NCBI RefSeq assembly: GCF_009674485.1
Contig: NZ_WKJJ01000003.1
Location: 186,001 to 250,000, forward strand
Direction of reading: 5' to 3'
Length of the DNA stretch: 64,000 bases
Origin: Pseudoduganella rivuli
GTDB taxonomy: Bacteria; Pseudomonadota; Gammaproteobacteria; Burkholderiales; Burkholderiaceae_D
The notes beneath the pieces were generated by a model. It was not told the origin of the DNA. It searched no databases and worked only from the letters and a program-made list of their open reading frames with translations. The position numbers were made by a program, and so were the translations under genes. Positions 55,498 through 63,314 of the stretch are shown here, in pieces; the stretch's first letter is position 1, and each line of letters begins with the position of its first letter.

Positions 55498-55571
55498 ATA
55501 GCCTCCATGGTTTTTCGACTGACCGGGATGCTATGCCGGATGGGTTGCCGTTGGCAACCGGTATATGCAAG

Positions 55572-55588
55572 TTGTATGAACGCTACGC
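55572..55588. promoter_or_regulatory. HexR-like operator (TTGTA-N7-TACGC)
   Basis: The left half TTGTA is perfect; the core is GTAT-GAACG-CTAC, one change from consensus. It forms a tandem pair with the site at 55601, 29 bases apart. Confidence 0.5.
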
Positions 55589-55600
55589 TTTGTAGTTTTT

Positions 55601-55617
55601 ATGTAGTTTGACTACGG
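55601..55617. promoter_or_regulatory. HexR-like operator (ATGTA-N7-TACGG)
   Basis: The core GTAG-TTTGA-CTAC is a perfect dyad. It lies 145-160 bases upstream of the alpha-glucosidase start and about 105-120 bases from the divergent POT gene. Confidence 0.6.
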
Positions 55618-55691
55618 TATGAACATGCTTCAGCTTTGAAAATATTTGAATAAGTCATTGAAAATAAATGGTTTTATACGAAAATTAAGAA

Positions 55692-55709
55692 ATTCAAACC
55701 GATTTGAAT
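55692..55709. promoter_or_regulatory. AT-rich dyad ATTCAAA-N4-TTTGAAT
   Basis: A perfect 7-4-7 inverted repeat in the AT-rich promoter region of the alpha-glucosidase gene. ATTTGAATAA occurs again near 55645 and a smaller dyad AACCA-AA-TGGTT lies at 55711-55722. It differs from the HexR-like motif and may bind another regulator. Confidence 0.38.
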
Positions 55710-55761
55710 AAACCAAATGGTTGATGTATATTCTCTACAAACCCAACTCTATGGACGAACC

Positions 55762-57384
55762 ATGACCCAACAACTGTCCCCGAACTGGTGGCGCGAAGCG
55801 ATCATCTACCAGGTTTATCCCCGCAGCTTCAACGATACCAATGGCGATGGCGTCGGCGATTTGCCCGGCATCACCGCCAAACTGGATTACATCGCGCAAC
55901 TGGGCGTGGACATTGTCTGGATTTCTCCGTTCTTCAAGTCGCCGATGAAAGACTTCGGTTACGACATTTCCGACTATTGCGACGTCGATCCCCTGTTCGG
56001 CACCCTGGCCGACTTCGATGCAATGATCGCCAAGGCGCACAGCCTGGGCTTGAAAATCATGATCGACCAGGTGATGTCGCACACGTCCGAGCAGCACGCG
56101 TGGTTCGCGGAAAGCCGCAAGAGCCGCGACAACCCGAAAGCCGACTGGTACGTGTGGGCCGACGCGGCGCCGGACGGCAACCCGCCCAATAACTGGATGT
56201 CCGTGTTTGGCGGTTCGTCGTGGCAGTGGGATACGCGCCGCCGCCAGTATTACCTGCACAACTTCCTGGTCAGCCAGCCGGACTTGAATTTCCATAACCC
56301 GGAAGTGCAGCAGGCGCACCTGGATTGCCTGCGCTTCTGGCTGGAGCGGGGCGTCGACGGCGTGCGCATGGATGCGTGCAACTTCCACTTCCACGACCGC
56401 CAGTTGCGCAGCAATCCGCCGGCGCTGGTGCGCGATACGGCCACCGTCTCGGACGTCAACCCGTACGGCATGCAGGCGCACATCCACGACAAGACCCAGC
56501 CGGAAAACGTGGCGTTCCTGCAGCGCATCCGCAAGCTGCTCGATGAATATGGTGCGGTCGCCATTGGCGAAGTGGGCGCGGACGATTCGCTGGCCGTGAT
56601 GGCGGAATACACGGAAGGCGGCGACAAGCTGCACATGGCCTATAGCTTTAACTTACTCACACCGCAATGCTCGGCCAGGCATATCCGCACGCAGGTGGAA
56701 CAGTTTGGCGCCCGCGTCAAGGATGGCTGGGCATCGTGGTCGGTTGGCAACCACGACGCGGTGCGTGTGATGACGCGCTGGGGCGGCGACCAGCCGGACC
56801 CGGAATTCGCCAAGCTGGTGCTGGCCATGCAACTGTCGCTGAAAGGCACGCCATGCCTGTACCAGGGCGACGAACTGGCGTTCACGGAAAGCGACGTGCC
56901 GTTCGAACTGCTGCAAGACCCGTATGGCATCACGTTCTGGCCTGAATTCAAGGGCCGCGACGGTTGCCGTACGCCGATCGCGTGGGAAGCGGCCACCAAT
57001 GGCGGCTTCACGGAAGGCAAGCCATGGCTGCCGGTCGATGAAAAGCATATCGCCCGCGCCGCGTCCGTGCAGGAGCGCGACCCGCAATCGCCGCTGGCGT
57101 TTGCCCGCCGCTTCATCGCATGGCGCCGCACGATGCCGCAGCTGACGCGCGGCGATATCACTTTCTTCGATGCGCCGGAACCGGTGCTGGCGCTGCGCCG
57201 CGATGCGGAAGGCGAGCGTTCGGTGCTGGCCGTGTTCAACCTGGGGCGCGACGCGACGACGCTGCCGTTGCCGCAGGCGGCGGGCGCGCAGACGATTACC
57301 GACCCGGGCTTGCCAGGCTCGGTGGCAGCGGACGGTACGGTCACGCTGCCACCCTATGGCGCCTGGTTCGGCTACGTGAAATAA
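55762..57384 (+). CDS. Cytoplasmic alpha-glucosidase (GH13_23-like)
   Basis: 540 residues from the ATG at 55762; no signal peptide. The barrel starts WWREAIIYQVYPRSFNDTNGDGVGDLPG. Asp204 (GVRMDACN) is the nucleophile, Glu270 (AIGEVGAD) the acid/base, and VGNHDAVRV holds the transition-state Asp. Members of this subfamily release glucose from maltose and short maltodextrins. It would feed the glucokinase encoded next, 193 bases downstream on the same strand. Tandem HexR-like sites lie upstream. Confidence 0.93.
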   Translation: MTQQLSPNWWREAIIYQVYPRSFNDTNGDGVGDLPGITAKLDYIAQLGVDIVWISPFFKSPMKDFGYDISDYCDVDPLFGTLADFDAMIAKAHSLGLKIMIDQVMSHTSEQHAWFAESRKSRDNPKADWYVWADAAPDGNPPNNWMSVFGGSSWQWDTRRRQYYLHNFLVSQPDLNFHNPEVQQAHLDCLRFWLERGVDGVRMDACNFHFHDRQLRSNPPALVRDTATVSDVNPYGMQAHIHDKTQPENVAFLQRIRKLLDEYGAVAIGEVGADDSLAVMAEYTEGGDKLHMAYSFNLLTPQCSARHIRTQVEQFGARVKDGWASWSVGNHDAVRVMTRWGGDQPDPEFAKLVLAMQLSLKGTPCLYQGDELAFTESDVPFELLQDPYGITFWPEFKGRDGCRTPIAWEAATNGGFTEGKPWLPVDEKHIARAASVQERDPQSPLAFARRFIAWRRTMPQLTRGDITFFDAPEPVLALRRDAEGERSVLAVFNLGRDATTLPLPQAAGAQTITDPGLPGSVAADGTVTLPPYGAWFGYVK

Positions 57385-57392
57385 ATGCGTAG

Positions 57393-57414
57393 GGCGGTTC
57401 GCTTGCGAGCCGCC
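57393..57414. repeat. REP-like hairpin between alpha-glucosidase and glk-hexR
   Basis: GGCGGTTCGC and GCGAGCCGCC pair over ten positions with one G-T wobble around a TT loop. It resembles the 53829 element in arm sequence and in lying directly after a gene. The rest of the 193-base gap holds no clear operator for the next gene. Confidence 0.48.
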
Positions 57415-57577
57415 ATGCCGGTGTTGCCGCCAGCGCCGGCAGCACCGCCGCGTAAGGAGTTGTAGTGAATTGCAGGCGGCGCCGGGCTTCATGCAGTGCC
57501 GATATGTTAAGCGTCGTATAAATCGGGTATCCTTGCCGGCTTCAAGGGCATTCCCGGCATGAGAATTAAACGAGACG

Positions 57578-59449
57578 ATGAAACAAGCTGAAGCTGACCA
57601 AAAAACAAGCCGCACCGCGTTTGCCGACGGTCCGCGCCTGCTGGCCGATATCGGGGCCACCCATGCGCGTTTTGCTCTCCAGACGGGACCGTCCGAGTTC
57701 CGCGCCGTACGCGTGCTGAAATGCGATGACTTCACCGGCATCGTGCCGCTGTTGCGCACTTACCTGGCCGATCACCAGGGCATCACGCTGAACCACGCGG
57801 CGCTGGCTGTCGCCAATCCCGTCAGCGGCGACTATGTCCGGATGACCAACCGCGACTGGGAATTCTCCACCGATGAAGTGCGCCGCATCCTCGGCTTGCA
57901 CACGTTATTGGTGGTGAATGACTTCACGGCGCTGGCCATGTCGCTGCCGGGGCTGAAGCCGGCCGACCTGATGCAGGTGGGTGGCGGCAAGCCGGCCGGC
58001 AATTCCGTGATCGGCGTGCTGGGGCCGGGGACGGGCCTGGGCGTGTCGGGCGTGATCCCGACCGTGGACGGCTTCGTGACCCTGGGTTCGGAAGGCGGCC
58101 ACACCAACTTCGCGCCGGCCGACGAACGCGAAATCGCGATCCTGCAATATGCATGGCAAACCTGGCCGCACGTGTCGACCGAGCGCCTGATTTCCGGCCC
58201 CGGCATGGAAATCATTTACAAGGCGCTGGCCAAGCGCAATGGCCGCACTGTACGCGACTTGAATGCGCAGGAAATCATGTCCGGCGCGCTGACGGACAAA
58301 GACCCGCTGTGCGTGGAAGTGCTGGAATGCTTCTGCGCCATGCTGGGCGGCGCCAGCGCCAACCTGGCCGTGACCCTGGGCGCGTTTGGCGGCATCTTCA
58401 TCGGCGGCGGCATCGTGCCGCGCATGGGGGACTGGTTTGCGCAATCGCCATTCCGCGCCCGCTTCGAAGCCAAGGGCCGTTTCACCAGCTACCTGTCGGA
58501 AATCCCGACCTACGTCATCACCACGCCGAACCCCGCGTTCTATGGCGTGGCGACGATCCTGTCCGAACACTTGCGCGGCCGCAGCGGCGCCAACACGCTG
58601 ATGGAGCGCGTGCAGCACTTGCAGCACGAACTGACGCCGGCCGAGCAGCGCGTGGCGCACCTGGTGATCGAGCAGCCGCGCCTCGTGCTGAACGAACCGA
58701 TTGCCGATATCGCGCGCCTGGCCGACGTATCGCAGCCGACCGTGATCCGCTTCTGCCGCTCGATGGGCTTTTCCGGCCTGGCCGACTTCAAGCTGAAGTT
58801 TGCCAGCAGCCTGACGGGCGCGATTCCCGTGCGCCACAGCCAGGTGCGCGTGTCCGACAGCACGCACGACCTGAGCGCGAAGGTGATCGACAACACCGTG
58901 TCGGCCATCCTGAAATTCCGCGACCAGCTGGACGTGCGCTCGCTGGACAAGGCGATCGCCCTGGTGGCGAAAGCCAAGCGCATTGAGTTTTACGCGATGG
59001 GCAATTCGCGCGTGGTGGCGCTGGACGGCCAGCACAAATTCTTCCGCTTCCGCATCCCCACCGCCGCGTATGGCGATTCGCATCTGTTCACGCTGGCGGC
59101 CGAGCTGCTGAAGCCGGGCGACGTGGTAATTGCGATTTCCAATTCCGGCAAGCTGCCGGAATTGCTGGAAGCCGTCGATGCCGCCCGCGCGGCCGGCGCG
59201 GACGTGATCGCCATTACCACCAGCCAGTCCGCCCTGGCCAAGAAAGCCACCGTGTGCCTGGCGGTCGACCACAGCGAAGACAGTTCCACGTTCCTGTCGA
59301 TGATTTCCCGCATCCTGCAATTGCTGCTGATCGACATCCTGTCGGTGGGGATTTCGCTGGATGAGCAAAATGCGTCGCTGGTGCTGGAGCACAAGGCGGG
59401 GGATGTGCAGGACAGCCGCCGGCTGCTGATTTCGCACCTGGACAGTTGA
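57578..59449 (+). CDS. glk: Bifunctional glucokinase / HexR-type (RpiR family) transcriptional regulator
   Basis: 623 residues in two parts. Residues 1-330 are glucokinase: LLADIGATHARFAL (phosphate loop), VVNDFTALAMSLPG, LGPGTGLGVSG and GSEGGHTNFAPADE. Residues about 345-620 are an RpiR-family regulator with an N-terminal helix-turn-helix (IADIARLADVSQPTVIRFCRSMGFSG) and a SIS sugar-phosphate domain (FYAMGNSRVVAL, VVIAISNSGKLPELLE). HexR proteins repress central carbon genes and let go when they bind 2-keto-3-deoxy-6-phosphogluconate. Such fusions are known in Burkholderiales. The nine dyads at the starch genes in this window fit its expected operator. Confidence 0.93.
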   Translation: MKQAEADQKTSRTAFADGPRLLADIGATHARFALQTGPSEFRAVRVLKCDDFTGIVPLLRTYLADHQGITLNHAALAVANPVSGDYVRMTNRDWEFSTDEVRRILGLHTLLVVNDFTALAMSLPGLKPADLMQVGGGKPAGNSVIGVLGPGTGLGVSGVIPTVDGFVTLGSEGGHTNFAPADEREIAILQYAWQTWPHVSTERLISGPGMEIIYKALAKRNGRTVRDLNAQEIMSGALTDKDPLCVEVLECFCAMLGGASANLAVTLGAFGGIFIGGGIVPRMGDWFAQSPFRARFEAKGRFTSYLSEIPTYVITTPNPAFYGVATILSEHLRGRSGANTLMERVQHLQHELTPAEQRVAHLVIEQPRLVLNEPIADIARLADVSQPTVIRFCRSMGFSGLADFKLKFASSLTGAIPVRHSQVRVSDSTHDLSAKVIDNTVSAILKFRDQLDVRSLDKAIALVAKAKRIEFYAMGNSRVVALDGQHKFFRFRIPTAAYGDSHLFTLAAELLKPGDVVIAISNSGKLPELLEAVDAARAAGADVIAITTSQSALAKKATVCLAVDHSEDSSTFLSMISRILQLLLIDILSVGISLDEQNASLVLEHKAGDVQDSRRLLISHLDS

Positions 59450-59471
59450 AAACAGCTGCCCCGGACGCCTG

Positions 59472-59510
59472 AAAAAAATGCCGCTCAGTTTGCACCGAGC
59501 GGCATTTTTC
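59472..59510. terminator. Bidirectional intrinsic terminator
   Basis: ATGCCGCTC and GAGCGGCAT form a nine-pair stem around a ten-base loop, with an A-run on the left and a T-run on the right. It serves glk-hexR on the plus strand and ompW on the minus strand. Confidence 0.9.
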
Positions 59511-59526
59511 TTGCGTCACGCCGGGA

Positions 59527-60198
59527 TCAGAAGCTGTATCCCACCGCCACGCCCAGTACCCGCGGGTTGAATTTGATATGTGTCTTGCGCTCGATGCTGC
59601 CGGTGGTCGCCGTCATGTCCGATTCGACGTCCGCGGCAATCACGCTCAGGCACAGCGACCAGGTCTTGTCGAACTGGTAGTTCACGCCGGCCTGCGCCGC
59701 CAGGCCGGTCGACTTGCTCAACTGGATCTTGGTCGGCCCGCCACTGGCCAGGCTGCCGGACGTGGTCGAGGCCGCATCGTAGAAGCGGGTGTAGTTCAGG
59801 CCCACGCCGACAAAAGGACGCAGCGCGCTGCCCGCCGCGCCAAAACGGTAGTTCAGGAATGCCGTCGGCGCGGCCTGCTTGACCTTGGCGATGACGCCGA
59901 ACGGCGCCAGGGTGCCGGCGCCGATCACCTCTTGCCTGGGAGGGACACCCAGCGCCAGTTCGCCATACCAGTGGTCATCGAGGCGGCGCGTGACCGTGAT
60001 CAGCACCGTGGTGGCGTCCTTGACGTCGATGCCGGCCGGCTGCGGCGTCAGGAAGGCCGGGCCATTGCTGCTCAGGTTGGGCGACTTGGCATTGACGAAG
60101 ATGTGCGCGGCGCCCAGGCCGATGGTGGTGTCTTGCGCCAGGACGCCGCCCGAGGCCAGGGCCAGGACGGACATGCTTGCGAGGAGTCGGATATTCAT
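59527..60198 (-). CDS. ompW: OmpW family outer-membrane protein
   Basis: 223 residues with a signal peptide ending at GGVLAQ and an eight-strand barrel pattern ending in the aromatic VGYSF. TTVLITVTRRLDDHWYGELALGVPP, LRPFVGVGLNYTRFYDA and INPR-like KFNPRVLGVAVGYSF are family marks. OmpW forms a small pore for hydrophobic compounds. The gene starts 17 bases after the lipase gene, so the two are likely one operon. This fits uptake of lipase products, as an inference. Confidence 0.92.
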   Translation of the reverse strand: MNIRLLASMSVLALASGGVLAQDTTIGLGAAHIFVNAKSPNLSSNGPAFLTPQPAGIDVKDATTVLITVTRRLDDHWYGELALGVPPRQEVIGAGTLAPFGVIAKVKQAAPTAFLNYRFGAAGSALRPFVGVGLNYTRFYDAASTTSGSLASGGPTKIQLSKSTGLAAQAGVNYQFDKTWSLCLSVIAADVESDMTATTGSIERKTHIKFNPRVLGVAVGYSF

Positions 60199-60215
60199 TG
60201 TCGTTGTGTCCTGAA

Positions 60216-61745
60216 TTAGTGAGCCAGCACGTTCTGGAAGAAGCCGCGCGCAGCGGCCTGGCAGAACGGCGGAACCAGCGAGCCGTGGTAGGCGCTGGCG
60301 ACCGCGGCCGTCGGGTCGACTTTGGCGGCGACGGCGGCATTGATGGCTGCGGTTTTCGCTTGCGCGAAGCCCACCTTGGCGGCGGCGAATGGATCGCTGG
60401 CGCCGGTCGGCGACGAGTCGACGTCGAGCACGGTCAGCGCCGCCGCCGGCAACCCCTTGGCCTGGAAGTAGCCTGCCGTGGCCTGGGTGTTGACGAAATA
60501 GACGGTCGGGTCGGCGTTACCGCCGCACAGCATCACCGGTACCGCTGGCACGTAGGTGCGCAGGTCGTTCTTTTTGGCGGCAATGCGGGTGGCAATGGCC
60601 GGCGCGCAGTTCAGCGGATCGGCAGGATTCGCGTTGCAGGGATGGGCCTGCGCATCGGCCAGGTAGGCGTTGCGGAAGCTGGTTTTGACCAGGTTGTTGG
60701 CGCCGAAGAAGGGCGCGAACGCGGGCGAGGACGGACCCGGCAGCGAGGCGCTGTTGAACAGCGCGGTCTGCGGCAGCTTGCCCGAAGTGAACAGTTCGGT
60801 GGTGCTCAGGTCGCCCGGCAGCAGGGTTTCGATCCCGGCCAGGAAGTTCGACTCGAACACTTCGTTCGGGTTGCCGTAGATGTTGCCGTAGGAATTCTGC
60901 CAGCTCGAGGTCAGCAGGGGGAAGAACAGGGTGCCGCCCAGGTTCGGGCTGCCTGCCATGATGGCGTCGCTGAACAGGGACATCGCATATGGCCCCGACA
61001 GGCCGGCCACCGCCGTGACCTTGAACTCGGACGCGTAATTCAACTGCATCGCGCGCTGGGTCGCCAGCGCCACGTGGCCGCCTTGCGAGTAACCGGTGAT
61101 CAGGAGTTTGCCGGAATCGGTCGCGCCGATGTTCGGGAACGCCTTGCGCGCCGCGCGCAGCGCGTCGATCATGTCGTTGGCTTGCTGCTCGGCGTTCAGG
61201 TAAGGATGGTATTTCAGGGCCGACACGTCGTAGCCGGCGTAGTTGGGGGCCACCACGATGAAGCCCTGGGCCGCGAACATGGCCGCGACCAGCGACGCTT
61301 CGCTGTTGTCGCGGATATTGGCCATGTTGAATTTCTTTTCGACGGTGGTGCCGTGCGCGTACAGCAGCACCGGACGGGGGCCGCTGCAGGCCGGATCGGA
61401 CCCGGACGGGACCATGATGGCGCCGGTGGCGTCGGTCGCTTCATTCTTGCCGCCCACGGTGCCGTATTTCATGTAGTAGTTGGTGATGGCGCACTTCGGC
61501 GTGCCGGTCACCAGGGTCGTGCCAGGCTTGGCCGCTTCCAGCATCTTGCCGAACACGACCGGATCGAGCGACTTGACGGCGGTGCCATCGGCTTGTGGTA
61601 CCGGTACCATATTGGGGGGATTGGCCACCAGGGAACCACGCGTCAGCGTGTTGTCGATGACCGGGCCCGGGTCGCTGCTGCTGCCGCCGCAGGCCGCGAG
61701 GACGGCTGCGGCCAGCATGGACAACGCTAAATTGGTATAACGCAT
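60216..61745 (-). CDS. Lipoprotein secretory lipase / alpha-beta hydrolase
   Basis: 509 residues. The N-terminus ends in the lipobox VLAAC followed by GGSSSDPG, so it should be a lipid-anchored envelope protein. The alpha/beta-hydrolase core has the oxyanion region LLYAHGTTVEKK, the nucleophile elbow GYSQGG, and a C-terminal Asp in MLCGGNADPTVYF, like secretory-lipase family enzymes. It would split fatty esters outside the inner membrane. The catalytic His cannot be chosen with confidence. Co-transcribed with ompW. Confidence 0.86.
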   Translation of the reverse strand: MRYTNLALSMLAAAVLAACGGSSSDPGPVIDNTLTRGSLVANPPNMVPVPQADGTAVKSLDPVVFGKMLEAAKPGTTLVTGTPKCAITNYYMKYGTVGGKNEATDATGAIMVPSGSDPACSGPRPVLLYAHGTTVEKKFNMANIRDNSEASLVAAMFAAQGFIVVAPNYAGYDVSALKYHPYLNAEQQANDMIDALRAARKAFPNIGATDSGKLLITGYSQGGHVALATQRAMQLNYASEFKVTAVAGLSGPYAMSLFSDAIMAGSPNLGGTLFFPLLTSSWQNSYGNIYGNPNEVFESNFLAGIETLLPGDLSTTELFTSGKLPQTALFNSASLPGPSSPAFAPFFGANNLVKTSFRNAYLADAQAHPCNANPADPLNCAPAIATRIAAKKNDLRTYVPAVPVMLCGGNADPTVYFVNTQATAGYFQAKGLPAAALTVLDVDSSPTGASDPFAAAKVGFAQAKTAAINAAVAAKVDPTAAVASAYHGSLVPPFCQAAARGFFQNVLAH

Positions 61746-61897
61746 TGTGCCTCCTGGCGATATTGTTGTTTGAATCGAACGAGCGTACTATTCGAGAGCT
61801 ATCAATATGCCAGTGTTTTGACTTGAAGTAAATTAATCTGGATGGCGTTGTTGTAGCGCCGCGCCGTCCTGGTGGAGGGGGGGAGACGATAAGCGGC

Positions 61898-62641
61898 TTA
61901 GTCCGCCTTCGGGCGACCCTGCCGCACGATCAAATCCAGCAGCTTTTGCGCCCCTTGCAGTACGGGCGCGGTCTGCTTGCCGGTGGCAATCGCTTCAAAC
62001 GCCCCTTGTCCCACATACAGGCCGTCTGACACCAGCGCCGTCAGCCGCACGTCGCCCAGTGACGGCGGCGCCTGGCGGCGACGGGTGCCGACCGGTTGCT
62101 GCTTCACCATCCCTTGCGCGGTTTCCACGATTTCCTTGGCTTGCGCGGCGATTTCCGCCGGGTGGCTTTCATAGACGCTGATCGAACCCATGTGGTTGAT
62201 GTAGCGTACCGTGCCGTCCGCGTAGGCGGCCAGTACGTCCAGTCCCTGTTCCAGCGGCACTTCGATCACCACCCCCAGTGTTTCCTTGGGCGGCACGGGC
62301 TGCGCGTTTTCATGCAGCCAGTTATACGCGAGCATCCGTACGCGGCTTTCTTCGTCGCGGTCATCGGCAATCGCCCGCACGACAGTCGGTTCCGTGCCGT
62401 CGGCAAACAGCGAGCGGGTGGCGTCGTCCGTGGTCTTGAACAGTGACGCATCGTCGCAGAACAGCAGGTTGTAGACCAGGTTCAGGTCTTCGCGCGCATA
62501 GGGCGCGATGGGCCGGTTTGCCCCTCCTTCAGGGGGGGAACCGTCTGCCGCCGCATTGTTCCGGGCAGGCGCGGGCGCGCCGGGTTCGGCAGCAGCCGGC
62601 GTGGACTTGAAACCCAGCAGGGCGAGCAATTTCTTGAACAT
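61898..62641 (-). CDS. Hypothetical protein
   Basis: 247 residues, starting MFKKLLALLGFKS with a short amphipathic N-terminus, then a Pro/Ala-rich linker to about residue 45 and a soluble domain (REDLNLVYNLLFCDDASLF onward). The domain contains LGVVIEVPLEQGLDVLAAYADGTVRYINHMGS, which reads like a beta-sheet fold, but no family is recognised. No signal peptide. It stands alone, divergent from the PadR gene. Confidence 0.78.
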   Translation of the reverse strand: MFKKLLALLGFKSTPAAAEPGAPAPARNNAAADGSPPEGGANRPIAPYAREDLNLVYNLLFCDDASLFKTTDDATRSLFADGTEPTVVRAIADDRDEESRVRMLAYNWLHENAQPVPPKETLGVVIEVPLEQGLDVLAAYADGTVRYINHMGSISVYESHPAEIAAQAKEIVETAQGMVKQQPVGTRRRQAPPSLGDVRLTALVSDGLYVGQGAFEAIATGKQTAPVLQGAQKLLDLIVRQGRPKAD

Positions 62642-62708
62642 CGGTTATCAAAGCATGCGTGGAATCATCACCATGATACGGCAAGCTGAAGAAAGTGAAA
62701 AAAACTCC

Positions 62709-62736
62709 TTGAAACAGGACTGAAATAGTTTAAGAT
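62709..62736 (+). promoter_or_regulatory. Probable promoter of the padR-MFS operon
   Basis: TTGAAA (62709-62714) and TAAGAT (62731-62736) are 16 bases apart, and the -10 element lies inside the operator palindrome that follows. Confidence 0.5.
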
Positions 62737-62759
62737 ATATCTTAGTTCGATATATCTTA
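62731..62759. promoter_or_regulatory. PadR operator: palindrome and repeat of GATATATCTTA
   Basis: TAAGATATATCTTA (62731-62744) is a perfect 14-bp palindrome, and GATATATCTTA is repeated 15 bases later (62749-62759), right up to the GGAGG of the regulator gene. This suggests autorepression by the encoded PadR protein. Confidence 0.68.
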
Positions 62760-62769
62760 TGGAGGTTTC

Positions 62770-63306
62770 ATGTTTCACCTGTTCAAAGGCCACCGCCATT
62801 CCCACCCGCATATGCATGGCCACGGCTTCTTCGGCCACCACCGTGGCGGCGGTGGACGCGGTCCGAAAATGTTTGATTCCGGCGCCATGCGCTATGTCGT
62901 GCTGCAACTGATTTCTGAAAAGCCCCGCCACGGCTATGAAATCATCAAGGAGCTGGAAACCCGCGCCGGCGGCAGCTATACCCCCAGCCCTGGCGCCATC
63001 TATCCGCTGCTGTCCATGCTGCACGACATGGGCCACGTCTCGATTTCCCCTGACGGTGCGAAAAAATTGCACACGATTACACCGGAAGGGCAGGCGTTTC
63101 TCGACGAAAACCGGCAAATGGTGGACGCCATGATGGCGCGCCTGTCGGAACCGGGTGTGGGGGGCGGCGATATCCGCGCCCTGATGCATGCGCTGAAGGA
63201 AGCCGTCATCGGCCGCGCACGCGACGGTTCCGCCACCGAAACACGGCTGGAAGCGATCCGCGCTATCCTGCGCAAAGCTGCCGCCGACATCAATGCGCTC
63301 GATTGA
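62770..63306 (+). CDS. His-rich PadR family regulator (YqjI-like)
   Basis: 178 residues. The first 35 are packed with His and Gly (HRHSHPHMHGHGFFGHH), a likely metal-binding extension like that of the nickel-responsive E. coli YqjI. A winged-helix PadR domain follows (AMRYVVLQLISEKPRHGYEIIKELE, then SPGAIYPLLSMLHDMGHV), with a C-terminal dimerisation helix. GGAGG precedes the ATG. It probably represses its own operon through the palindrome upstream and responds to a metal; this is by analogy. The next gene is an MFS transporter nine bases downstream. Confidence 0.9.
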   Translation: MFHLFKGHRHSHPHMHGHGFFGHHRGGGGRGPKMFDSGAMRYVVLQLISEKPRHGYEIIKELETRAGGSYTPSPGAIYPLLSMLHDMGHVSISPDGAKKLHTITPEGQAFLDENRQMVDAMMARLSEPGVGGGDIRALMHALKEAVIGRARDGSATETRLEAIRAILRKAAADINALD

Positions 63307-63314
63307 GGAGGTTT

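Noticed and set aside
53749..55611. Open frame of 620 codons antisense to the POT transporter
   Set aside because: Arg/His/Gln-rich shadow translation; the sense protein has the expected membrane helices.
55717..55761. Upstream start for the alpha-glucosidase giving 15 extra residues
   Set aside because: The added residues lie in the AT-rich promoter tract and lack a ribosome site; the family starts at the ATG at 55762.
57457..57510. Short GTG frame with AAGGAG before glk-hexR
   Set aside because: Only about 16 codons, Arg-rich, no conservation evidence and not coupled to the next gene.
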